From positions 197,300 to 261,299 of the forward strand of contig DEJG01000019.1 in NCBI GenBank assembly GCA_002353295.1: a DNA stretch of 64,000 nucleotides. Direction: 5' to 3'. This stretch comes from Prevotella sp. UBA2754 (lineage in GTDB: Bacteria > Bacteroidota > Bacteroidia > Bacteroidales > Bacteroidaceae). The notes under the pieces were generated by a model, which was not told the DNA's origin, did not search any database, and saw only the letters and a program-made list of their open reading frames with translations. The translations under genes and the position numbers were made by a program. This document shows, piece after piece, positions 43,081 through 50,576 of this stretch (the first letter of the stretch is position 1; every line of letters begins with the position of its first letter).

Positions 43081-44480
43081 AAATCACGTCCAGGTTTTAG
43101 TTGTTCGGCATCGTCGAAAGTCAGAATGGCATTGCAGAGGGTAGCAGCCAGATTACTGCCGCCTTTACGTCCTTCGACAATGATTTTAGGAATGTCATGG
43201 AAAGGTTTTACCATGTGTTTCGACTCCCTGACATGCACAAAACCCACAGGGGCAGCAATGATGCCGGCAGGGTGGGCCTTACCCTTGCGAATCAGTTCAC
43301 AGAGTTCCATGAGTGCTGTAGGAGCATTGCCAAAAGCATAGAGCGCATCGGGATGCTCCTCTACAGCCAGTCGGATACCCGCTTGTGTTCTCGTACAACC
43401 CTCTTGGGCAGCCATCTCTGCCACCCGAGCATCACTCAGATAGCACTTAGCCGTAATTCCCAACCGTTCTAAGGCTCCCTTGCGGATACCACTGGTCACC
43501 ATCGTCACATCCGTCACAATGGTTTTCAGCGTTCCGTCCTTCACTTTATTATATAGTGTCGCCACGGCATGCTCGTCAGTATGGAGAATGCGCTCCATAT
43601 CAAAGTCGGCTGTGGTATGGATAGCATGCAGCAGCGCCCACAGATGGTCTAACGGATAGTCCTGTCGGCTCAGTTCATTCTTGATGGTGCGGAAAGACTC
43701 CATCATGATATTTTGTCCGATCTTATTGCCTGTCGGTTCAGACTGATTCCTATAATACCCACGGGGAGTAATCATCTTGCCATCGGCTATATACGATTGC
43801 GAATTACCGATGATGATGACGGTAAACATATCCACATCCTCAGGATTGAAATCCTTCAGGGTGGTAACTTTCACAATTTCCTCTTCGCGACCAGCCTGGC
43901 GGACATAGCCGACGGGTGTGCCGGTAGCACGGTGCTGCAGGAATATTTCCTGTAGGCGATACAGTTGCCAATAGCGGCCATGCGACTTGGGGTTATAGAT
44001 AGCAGTGACGAAATCGCCCATGGCAGCAGCCTCGATTCTCCGTTCTATCACCTCCCAGGGCGTCATCAAGTCGGAGAGTGAGATGATGCAGGTGTCGTGA
44101 CCGATAGGAGCCCCGAGAAGGGATGCTGCTTTCTGAAAAGCAGAAATACCAGGCAGGGTTGTAATCTCTACATCCGAACCTCGTTGCAGTTTCATTTCGT
44201 AGATGAGGGGAGCCATGCCGTAGATGCCGGCATCACCACTGGAAATGACCACCACCGTTTTGTTTTCTTCAGCCAGCGCAAAAGCCTGCTCTGCCCGTTC
44301 GCTTTCCCGTTTCATACCTGTGTCAATACATTCACACCCAGGTTTCAGATAGGATTCAACAAACTGGAAGTAATACTTATAGCCTACAACGGCATCAGCT
44401 TCTCTGACGGCCTCCATCACGGCAGGAGTAATATCCTGCGGACTTCCTGGACCGATTCCTGCAACGATTATTTTCTTCAT
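43077..44480 (-). CDS. cobJ-cbiC: fused precorrin-3B C17-methyltransferase (CobJ/CbiH) and precorrin-8X methylmutase (CbiC)
   Basis: This protein has 467 residues. CobJ/CbiH (about 1-245) shows IIVAGIGPGSPQDITPA, VVISSGDAGIYGMAP, TLPGISAFQKAASLLGAP. CbiC (about 260-467) shows TDVTMVTSGIRKGALERLG, AFGNAPTALMELCELI and PAGIIAAPVGFVHVRESK with the catalytic histidine region of methylmutases. The ATG at 44480 is chosen over 44531, because a TAACTTTG box lies between them. It is the first gene of the minus-strand corrin operon. Confidence 0.92.
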   Translation of the reverse strand: MKKIIVAGIGPGSPQDITPAVMEAVREADAVVGYKYYFQFVESYLKPGCECIDTGMKRESERAEQAFALAEENKTVVVISSGDAGIYGMAPLIYEMKLQRGSDVEITTLPGISAFQKAASLLGAPIGHDTCIISLSDLMTPWEVIERRIEAAAMGDFVTAIYNPKSHGRYWQLYRLQEIFLQHRATGTPVGYVRQAGREEEIVKVTTLKDFNPEDVDMFTVIIIGNSQSYIADGKMITPRGYYRNQSEPTGNKIGQNIMMESFRTIKNELSRQDYPLDHLWALLHAIHTTADFDMERILHTDEHAVATLYNKVKDGTLKTIVTDVTMVTSGIRKGALERLGITAKCYLSDARVAEMAAQEGCTRTQAGIRLAVEEHPDALYAFGNAPTALMELCELIRKGKAHPAGIIAAPVGFVHVRESKHMVKPFHDIPKIIVEGRKGGSNLAATLCNAILTFDDAEQLKPGRDL

Positions 44481-44488
44481 ATTGTGTG

Positions 44489-44515
44489 CAAAGTTACAAA
44501 AAATGATTAATTTTG
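44489..44515. promoter_or_regulatory. divergent promoters of cobJ-cbiC and cobU operons
   Basis: On the minus strand TAACTTTG (44496-44489) serves cobJ-cbiC. On the plus strand TAATTTTG (44508-44515) serves cobU. The two -7 boxes are 11 bp apart, so the polymerases must compete. The -33 elements are weak on both strands. Confidence 0.6.
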
Positions 44516-44535
44516 CAGCAAAATACAACAAAAAG

Positions 44536-45042
44536 ATGAAACGAATTATTCTGATAACAGGAGGGCAACGCTCGGGGAAGAGTCAACAGGCAGAGCAGTT
44601 GGCTTTGAGTCTGTCGGACCATCCCGTCTATTTGGCTACTGCCCATATCTGGGATGACGAATTTCGTGAGCGAGTGAAGAAGCACCAAGAGCGACGAGGT
44701 TCCCAATGGACGAATATCGAAGAAGAAAAGTTTCTGAGTCGTCATGACCTGACGGGTAGAGTGGTGGTGATAGACTGTGTAACCCTTTGGCTTACCAATT
44801 TCTTTTTCGAGACCTCGGATGTAGCTCAAACCCTGGAAGCCGCCAAGGAGGAGTTCAATCGTTTCACGGCTCCTGATGCCACCTATATCTTTGTTACCAA
44901 CGAGATAGGCAGTGGCGGTGTCAGTGAGAATGCCATCCAACGGAAGTTTACCGATCTGGAAGGATGGATGAACCAATACATTGCCCAGCAAGCCGATGAA
45001 GTAGTGCTGATGGTCAGTGGAATACCAGTAAAGATCAAATGA
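44536..45042 (+). CDS. cobU: adenosylcobinamide kinase / adenosylcobinamide-phosphate guanylyltransferase
   Basis: This 168-residue enzyme phosphorylates adenosylcobinamide and transfers GMP to it in the nucleotide-loop assembly. Its motifs are the P-loop LITGGQRSGKSQQAE, ATAHIWDDEFRERVKKHQ (with the histidine that is guanylylated), VVVIDCVTLWLTN and FVTNEIGSGGV. The ATG at 44536 follows an A-rich leader and the promoter box at 44508. The stop overlaps the cobT start (ATGA). Confidence 0.93.
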   Translation: MKRIILITGGQRSGKSQQAEQLALSLSDHPVYLATAHIWDDEFRERVKKHQERRGSQWTNIEEEKFLSRHDLTGRVVVIDCVTLWLTNFFFETSDVAQTLEAAKEEFNRFTAPDATYIFVTNEIGSGGVSENAIQRKFTDLEGWMNQYIAQQADEVVLMVSGIPVKIK

Positions 45043-46064
45043 GACAGTTTAAGATAACATCACCTGACGAGGCCATGCGCCCTCAGATACAAGAAAAGAT
45101 AGACAATCTGAACAAACCTAAGGGTTCGTTGGGACGTTTGGAAGAGTTGGCCATGCAGGTGTGCCTGATACAGCAGACGCTATCGCCTTCATTGGCTCAT
45201 CCTTGTCACTTGTTATTGGGAGGCGACCATGGGATAGAGCGTGAGGGTGTCAGTGTGTCACCACGGGAAGTCACCTGGCAACAAATGATTAACTTCACAC
45301 GAGGTGGAGGCGGTGTCAATATGTTCTGCCGACAGCATGGCTTCCATTTGCGCATTGTGGATGTGGGTGTTGACTACGACCTCAGCCATATAGACGGTAT
45401 CATCAACAAAAAGATAGCGCGTGGCACAGGCAATTTCCTGCATGAGCCAGCCATGACAGAAGACCAGTTCAATGAAGCCATCGCTATTGGTGCAGACTTG
45501 GTGGACGAGTGCGTGAAGGAGGGTTGTCGCGTGTTATGTATCGGTGAGATGGGTATTGCCAATACATCGCCTTCCAGCATCTGGATGCACCTCTTCTGTC
45601 ATATACCCCTTAAAGACTGTATCGGTGCAGGTGCAGGACTCAATTCCGAAGGTGTTCGACATAAGTACGAAGTACTCTCTCAGGCTGTCGCTAACTATCG
45701 ACATGACAATCCTTTAGCCTATTTCGGAGGCTTTGAGATGATAGCAGCCGTAGGCGCGATGCTTCGTGCGGCAGAGCAACACCTCGTGATATTGGTAGAT
45801 GGATTCATCATGACTGCCTGTGCACTGGCTGCTATACACTTGGAGCCTAAAAGCAAGGACTACATGATATTTACCCATTGTGGCGATGAATCAGGACATC
45901 AACTGATGTTGGAAGCCATGCAAGTGAAACCCCTTCTGAAGCTGGGCCTGCGTTTGGGCGAGGGCACTGGTGCACTTTGTGCTTTCCCTATTGTGGACAG
46001 TGCGGTGCGCATGATGAACGAGATGAATAACTTTCAAAATGCAGCAATCACAAAATATTTCTGA
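45039..46064 (+). CDS. cobT: nicotinate-nucleotide-dimethylbenzimidazole phosphoribosyltransferase
   Basis: This 341-residue enzyme activates the lower-ligand base to alpha-ribazole phosphate. Family signatures are KIDNLNKPKGSLGRLEELA, LLLGGDHGIEREGVS, FTRGGGGVNMFC, CIGEMGIANTSPSS, and the catalytic glutamate region KLGLRLGEGTGAL near the C-terminus. It overlaps cobU by four bases. Confidence 0.94.
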   Translation: MRQFKITSPDEAMRPQIQEKIDNLNKPKGSLGRLEELAMQVCLIQQTLSPSLAHPCHLLLGGDHGIEREGVSVSPREVTWQQMINFTRGGGGVNMFCRQHGFHLRIVDVGVDYDLSHIDGIINKKIARGTGNFLHEPAMTEDQFNEAIAIGADLVDECVKEGCRVLCIGEMGIANTSPSSIWMHLFCHIPLKDCIGAGAGLNSEGVRHKYEVLSQAVANYRHDNPLAYFGGFEMIAAVGAMLRAAEQHLVILVDGFIMTACALAAIHLEPKSKDYMIFTHCGDESGHQLMLEAMQVKPLLKLGLRLGEGTGALCAFPIVDSAVRMMNEMNNFQNAAITKYF

Positions 46065-46069
46065 ACGAG

Positions 46070-46867
46070 ATGGAAGTAAGTATTGATCAGACGAAATGGT
46101 ACGACCGCATTTGGGCATCCTTTATCTTCTTTACCCGACTGCCTTTCTGGCGACTGCATCAGCCGCCTAAGGAGTGTTATCAGGCAGCTGTGGAACATTG
46201 GCCCCTGACAGGTTGGCTCACAGGTGGAGCGATGGCTGCCACACTATGGTTCGGCAGTATGTTGCTGCCCCATCTGCTGGCTGTCATTGCAGCTGTGGTG
46301 GTGCGTCTGTTGCTGATGGGAGCCTTGCATGAGGATGGGTTGGCCGATTTCCTGGACGGCTTCGGTGGTGGAGGCAGAGACCGCCAGCGTATTCTTGACA
46401 TCATGAAGGATTCGCATATCGGTACCTATGGCGTGTTAGGACTGATACTCTATGAATTGCTGTTGGTGGCAACCCTCTATTCCCTGCCCACGGAGATAGC
46501 GGCTTTGGCTATACTGGCAGCCGACCCTTATAGCAAGATGGTGACGAGTCAACTGATTATCATGATGCCTTATGCCCGCAGGGAAGAAGAGGCCAAGTCG
46601 AAAACCGTCTATCGCAAGATTCAGCCCTGGGCAGGTGTCAGTCTTGCCATTCAGGGCTTGCTTCCGATGGTGGGTTTTCTATATCTGACGGGTCTCTCGT
46701 GGGAGTATATTATTTTCCTCCCGGGATTGGTGATGTATTTCCTCTATCTGCTGATATGGAACAGACTTCGCGGATATACAGGCGACTGTTGTGGAGCCGT
46801 CTGTCTGTTGGTGGAATTGACCGTCTATCTCGTAGTGGTCTGCTTAGTAGCCCAACCAGGCGCATAG
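46070..46867 (+). CDS. cobS: adenosylcobinamide-GDP ribazoletransferase (cobalamin synthase)
   Basis: This 265-residue membrane protein joins adenosylcobinamide-GDP and alpha-ribazole. It has about six hydrophobic segments and the family motif LMGALHEDGLADFLDGFGGG, followed by ILDIMKDSHIGTYG. The C-terminal region RLRGYTGDCCGAVCLLVE is typical too. It starts 5 bp after cobT. Its 3' end overlaps the convergent cbiB gene by 24 bp. Confidence 0.93.
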   Translation: MEVSIDQTKWYDRIWASFIFFTRLPFWRLHQPPKECYQAAVEHWPLTGWLTGGAMAATLWFGSMLLPHLLAVIAAVVVRLLLMGALHEDGLADFLDGFGGGGRDRQRILDIMKDSHIGTYGVLGLILYELLLVATLYSLPTEIAALAILAADPYSKMVTSQLIIMMPYARREEEAKSKTVYRKIQPWAGVSLAIQGLLPMVGFLYLTGLSWEYIIFLPGLVMYFLYLLIWNRLRGYTGDCCGAVCLLVELTVYLVVVCLVAQPGA

Positions 46868-47773
46868 CCCTACCAATACGACCATCAAGACCTCAGCCAT
46901 TCGATTCACACGGATGGCTTTTTTCATGTCCTCAGTGGTGAGTGCTCTGTCGTTCTCGCCGATAAACGGTTTGTCGAAAAGTTCGCCGAAGTAGTAATGC
47001 GGACCTCCAAAGCGACAGTTGAGGATGCCTGCTAAGGCTGCTTCAGGATAGCCACTGTTGGGTGAAGCATGTCGGCATCCGTTCCTCCATACAAAACCGA
47101 CAAGGCGTGGTCTGCCTGCAACGATAATCATCAGTAAAGCCGTCAGACGGGCTGGGATGTAGTTGGCTATGTCATCGATATGAGCCGCCCAACATCCGAA
47201 CTCCCGATAGCGCTCCGTGCGATAGCCTATCATGGAGTCGAGCGTATTCACCATCTTATAAGCCACCATACCGGGCACGCCCAATAATGCCAGCCAGAAG
47301 AGGGGAGCGATAACGCCATCGCTCAAATTCTCGGCTAACGTCTCCAGGGCAGCCGTACGCACTTCCTGTGCTGAGAGTTCGGAGGTGTCGCGCCCCACGA
47401 TGCGTGCCACCTGTCTGCGCCCTTCTTCCAGTGAACGGTCAAGGGCGAGGAATACCTCACGGACTTCGCGTATGAGGGTGGTGCCTGCTAAACAGAAGAA
47501 GATGAGGAGGAGCCTCACCCCCAACCCCTCTCCTAAAGGCGAGGGGAGTTTTGAAATGAGGTATAAGAGTAACCATGTGGCTGCAAAAGTTCCCAGAATC
47601 AGTCCGATGGCTAAAACAGCTCCTTTCAGTTTCCTGTGTGTCCCCTTGTTCAGCCGATGCTCACCAAAGGCTATCATTTTGCCGAACCCTACAACGGGGT
47701 GGGGCAGCCATGCGGGGTCGCCCAGCAGGAGGTCGAGTATCCATCCGAAAAGTAGAGCCAGCAGTTTAGTCAT
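46844..47773 (-). CDS. cbiB: adenosylcobinamide-phosphate synthase
   Basis: This 309-residue membrane enzyme attaches aminopropanol phosphate to the corrin ring. Its signatures are GWILDLLLGDPAWLPHPVVG, ENLSDGVIAPLFW, KMVNTLDSMIGYR, RNGCRHASPNSGYPEAALAG and RFGGPHYYFGE. A GC-rich palindrome at 47525-47546 is in frame and encodes LPSPLGEGLGVRL in a loop between membrane helices. The gene is the last of the cbiA-cbiP-cbiB operon and overlaps cbiP by 8 bp. Confidence 0.93.
   Translation of the reverse strand: MTKLLALLFGWILDLLLGDPAWLPHPVVGFGKMIAFGEHRLNKGTHRKLKGAVLAIGLILGTFAATWLLLYLISKLPSPLGEGLGVRLLLIFFCLAGTTLIREVREVFLALDRSLEEGRRQVARIVGRDTSELSAQEVRTAALETLAENLSDGVIAPLFWLALLGVPGMVAYKMVNTLDSMIGYRTERYREFGCWAAHIDDIANYIPARLTALLMIIVAGRPRLVGFVWRNGCRHASPNSGYPEAALAGILNCRFGGPHYYFGELFDKPFIGENDRALTTEDMKKAIRVNRMAEVLMVVLVGLCAWLGY
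47515..47547. repeat. GC-rich palindromic repeat inside cbiB
   Basis: CCCCTCTCC and GGCGAGGGG arms close a 4-nt loop with one mismatch, preceded by a CCTCACCCCC tract. The encoded peptide, SPLGEG, is a known product of this repeat type when it lands in genes. Confidence 0.7.
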
Positions 47774-49217
47774 GGGTCAGTATTTCATAGATTTTGTCCA
47801 TATCCACATGTCGGCGCACATGCTCAGCCAAGCGATTGTATTGCTCTTCCTTGTAGGTCTGGTAGTCGAAATGGCTGGTGCGTTCCTGTATTTTTTCCTT
47901 AAAGGGCTCCAATAGTCGGTCGATGAAGGCAGCATTGTCGAGGATGCCGTGAATATACGTTCCCAGACAGTGATGCCCCTCCCAGACATATCCGCCATCG
48001 GGTGGGGCAGTCGTCTGTCCCATGTGAATCTCGTAACCTTTCAGCAGTTGTCCATGATACAGGAATTCCGTCTGTCGCGTCACTTTCTCACCCTCCATTG
48101 TTGTCGTGATAGGCAGGAGTCCCAGACCAGGCAGTCGCTCGATGTCGCCCTCCACATGTTGCGGGTCGCACACCTCCTGTCCCAGCATCTGGTAACCGCC
48201 ACAGATGCCCAGCACCATAGCCCCCTCACAGTGAGCCTGTATAATAGCCTGTGCACACCCGTTGCGGCGCAGTTCGTAGAGGTCGCTGAGGGTCGATTTC
48301 GTGCCTGGCAGGATGATGATGTCCGACTGGCGGATGTCATCCACATTATTGGTATAGAACAGGTGTACGCGTGGGTCCTGTTCCAAGACGTTGAAGTCGG
48401 TGTAGTTAGAGATGTGGCGCAACATGATGACTGCCACGTTCACCTTTGAACTATGAACTATGAACTTTGAACTTTTCATAGCCAATGCCACACTGTCTTC
48501 CTCTTCGATATGGATATCCTTCAAGTAGGGGATTACCCCCAATACGGGAATACCGCAAATCTTTTCCAGCATGTGCCGTCCCTCTTCGAAAAGGCGCAAA
48601 TCGCCACGGAACTTGTTGATAATGATGCCTTTAATGAGTTGGCGGTCCTCAGGCGTCTGCAAGGCAATGCTGCCATAGACGGAAGCAAAAACGCCACCCC
48701 TGTCAATATCGCCCACAAGGATGACATCAGCCTTGGCATGGCGTGCCATCGGCAGATTCACCAAATCAGTATCGCGCAGATTGATTTCCGAAATACTGCC
48801 AGCCCCTTCCATCACTATAGGGTTGTAACGTGCTGCCAGTCGGTCGAAAGCATCGCACACCTCCTGTCGGAAGTCAATCTCACCAGTGCGCTTCCTCCAA
48901 TATTCATACGCATTCTTATTGCCTATCGGTCTGCCATGCAGTACCACTTGCGACGTATGGTCACTCTGAGGTTTCAAGAGCAGCGGGTTCATATCCGTAT
49001 GACAGGGAATACCGGCAGCCTCAGCCTGTACTGCCTGAGCGCGCCCTATCTCCAAACCCTCAGGGGTGGCATAGCTGTTGAGCGCCATGTTCTGGGCTTT
49101 GAAAGGGGCAGGCTGATAGCCGTCTTGCAGGAAGATGCGACAGAAAGCCGCCGCAACGATGCTCTTACCGACATCGCTGCCTGTTCCTGCCAACATCAAG
49201 GGGTGTAATTGTTTCAT
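47766..49217 (-). CDS. cbiP: cobyric acid synthase (glutamine-dependent)
   Basis: This 483-residue enzyme amidates four side chains of adenosylcobyrinic acid a,c-diamide. Its signatures are LMLAGTGSDVGKSIVAAAFC (P-loop), FKAQNMALNSYATPEG, VMEGAGSISEINL, VGDIDRGGVFASVYG, ILPGTKSTLSDL, and the amidotransferase cysteine in VLGICGGYQMLG with a downstream GTYIHGILDN histidine. A 7-bp repeat (48445-48472) encodes KFIVHSSKV between the two domains. It overlaps cbiA by four bases. Confidence 0.95.
   Translation of the reverse strand: MKQLHPLMLAGTGSDVGKSIVAAAFCRIFLQDGYQPAPFKAQNMALNSYATPEGLEIGRAQAVQAEAAGIPCHTDMNPLLLKPQSDHTSQVVLHGRPIGNKNAYEYWRKRTGEIDFRQEVCDAFDRLAARYNPIVMEGAGSISEINLRDTDLVNLPMARHAKADVILVGDIDRGGVFASVYGSIALQTPEDRQLIKGIIINKFRGDLRLFEEGRHMLEKICGIPVLGVIPYLKDIHIEEEDSVALAMKSSKFIVHSSKVNVAVIMLRHISNYTDFNVLEQDPRVHLFYTNNVDDIRQSDIIILPGTKSTLSDLYELRRNGCAQAIIQAHCEGAMVLGICGGYQMLGQEVCDPQHVEGDIERLPGLGLLPITTTMEGEKVTRQTEFLYHGQLLKGYEIHMGQTTAPPDGGYVWEGHHCLGTYIHGILDNAAFIDRLLEPFKEKIQERTSHFDYQTYKEEQYNRLAEHVRRHVDMDKIYEILTHD
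48445..48472. repeat. 7-bp tandem repeat inside cbiP
   Basis: Four units (TTTGAAC, TATGAAC, TATGAAC, TTTGAAC) lie in frame in the inter-domain linker. The same words are often seen between genes in Bacteroidales. Confidence 0.7.
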
Positions 49218-50473
49218 AGCGGATAGAGGTGAGTATAACTGGCTAATACATTCTTATATTTGAACACGGGGGTGGCAACGGGGTGTCCCTTAGCGTCATA
49301 GACCTGTGTGGCGGAAGGGGGCGTCTCGCCCACAAACTGGCTGTAGTGGAACTCGTGTCCGCGATACTCCTTGCCGTCCAGTTCAAAACGGCGATAGCCC
49401 AATGAGAGCTTGCGGTCAGCCTTGCGTGCCGAAATCTTGTAGGGCAGAACGCCACACATCGGATATTCCCCCTCGTCGGTTATGATGCTCTGACAGAGAT
49501 ACATCATGCCCCCGCACTCAGCCACGATGCGACCGCCCCGTTCGGCATAATCGCGAATGGCTTGGCGACAGGCTTCGTTCTTGGCAAGTGCCTCGGCATG
49601 CTTCTCAGGATACCCACCGGGCAGGTAGAGTAAGTCAATGTCGGTGAGTTGGGGAACGTCTTTCTCTGGGTCGTAGTAGGTAATCTTGCCCAAAGAATCA
49701 AGCGTCTCTTGATAGACGAAACTGAAGCTTTCGCTGTTTCGAGCCATAGCCACGCGTAGTCCCCTTGTTGCGGACAAAATATTCCCATGTTGGGAATGAA
49801 ATGTTCCCACCTTGGGAATAAAACTTTCCCACGTTGGGAATAAATGCAGGGAACTATGGAAACAATCCAACAGTTCCTGCCGCCCTGTTTGTTGGGAGAA
49901 GTCGAGCCCTAAGTAACGGGAGCCTTGTTCCAGTTGAGCGTTCTTCTTCACATAGCCCAGACACGAAATATGCAGGTCGTCGCATACCTCCTGAAGCATC
50001 TGGAGATGACGCTCCGACCCCACCTTATTAAATATCACGCCCGCAAAACGAATATCGTCACGGAAATGGAGGAAACCCGTCAGCAGCGCTGCCATTGAAT
50101 AAGCTGCCGACTTGGCATTGACTACCAGCACGATGGGGATATCCAACACGCGCGCTACCTCTGCCGAAGAGCCTCTGTCGCGGTCGTAGCCGTCGAAGAG
50201 CCCCATCATACCTTCCACGATGCTTACGTCTGCCCCCTCGCTGTAGTGCTCGAAGAGCGCCCTCACATGATCAGGCGTAGCCATAAACGTATCAAGATTC
50301 ACCGAGGGGCGCCCACAAACCGCTTCATGGAATTTCGTGTCGATATAGTCGGGTCCGCACTTAAAGGGTTGCACCGTATGTCCCTGCTCCGTCAGCAATG
50401 CCATCAACCCTCTGGCAACAGTCGTTTTGCCAGAGCCACTCATGGGTGCTGCTATCAGGAATTGTGACTTCAT
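49214..50473 (-). CDS. cbiA: cobyrinic acid a,c-diamide synthase
   Basis: This 419-residue ATP- and glutamine-dependent enzyme makes the first two amidations of the corrin ring. Its signatures are FLIAAPMSGSGKTTVARGL (P-loop), KCGPDYIDTKFHEAV, VEGMMGLFDGYD, AGVIFNKVGSERH, and the amidotransferase motif GRIVAECGGMMYLCQ. Three 22-bp palindromic units (49779-49844) lie in frame between the two domains and add 22 residues (FIPKVGTFHSQHGN part). The ATG at 50473 follows a TACTTTTG box (50488-50481); the upstream ATG is not used. Confidence 0.94.
   Translation of the reverse strand: MKSQFLIAAPMSGSGKTTVARGLMALLTEQGHTVQPFKCGPDYIDTKFHEAVCGRPSVNLDTFMATPDHVRALFEHYSEGADVSIVEGMMGLFDGYDRDRGSSAEVARVLDIPIVLVVNAKSAAYSMAALLTGFLHFRDDIRFAGVIFNKVGSERHLQMLQEVCDDLHISCLGYVKKNAQLEQGSRYLGLDFSQQTGRQELLDCFHSSLHLFPTWESFIPKVGTFHSQHGNILSATRGLRVAMARNSESFSFVYQETLDSLGKITYYDPEKDVPQLTDIDLLYLPGGYPEKHAEALAKNEACRQAIRDYAERGGRIVAECGGMMYLCQSIITDEGEYPMCGVLPYKISARKADRKLSLGYRRFELDGKEYRGHEFHYSQFVGETPPSATQVYDAKGHPVATPVFKYKNVLASYTHLYPL
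49779..49844. repeat. three 22-bp palindromic repeats inside cbiA
   Basis: Units at 49779-49800, 49801-49822 and 49823-49844 each contain TTCCCA, three bases and TGGGAA (the first letters vary slightly). The three palindromes are spaced exactly 22 bp and the 66-bp block keeps the frame. Confidence 0.8.
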
Positions 50474-50530
50474 TGCTTGCAAAAGTACAAATAATCTGCG
50501 AAATCTGTATGTCATTAATAAAAAAATCAC

Positions 50531-50538
50531 TATCTTTG
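50531..50538 (+). promoter_or_regulatory. -7 box TATCTTTG
   Basis: The box lies 38 bp before the start of the SpoIIE-type phosphatase gene. The -33 element is not clear (TCTG near 50505). Confidence 0.55.
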
Positions 50539-50576
50539 TTCCCGATAAGGTAAATTCTTAACCAAACATATTAGAA

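Noticed and set aside
48510..49208. 232-codon plus-strand frame opposite cbiP
   Set aside because: cbiP motifs cover the same bases; the plus product has no recognisable domain.
49779..49844. Palindromic 22-bp repeats as a mini CRISPR array
   Set aside because: There are no spacers between the units and no cas genes.
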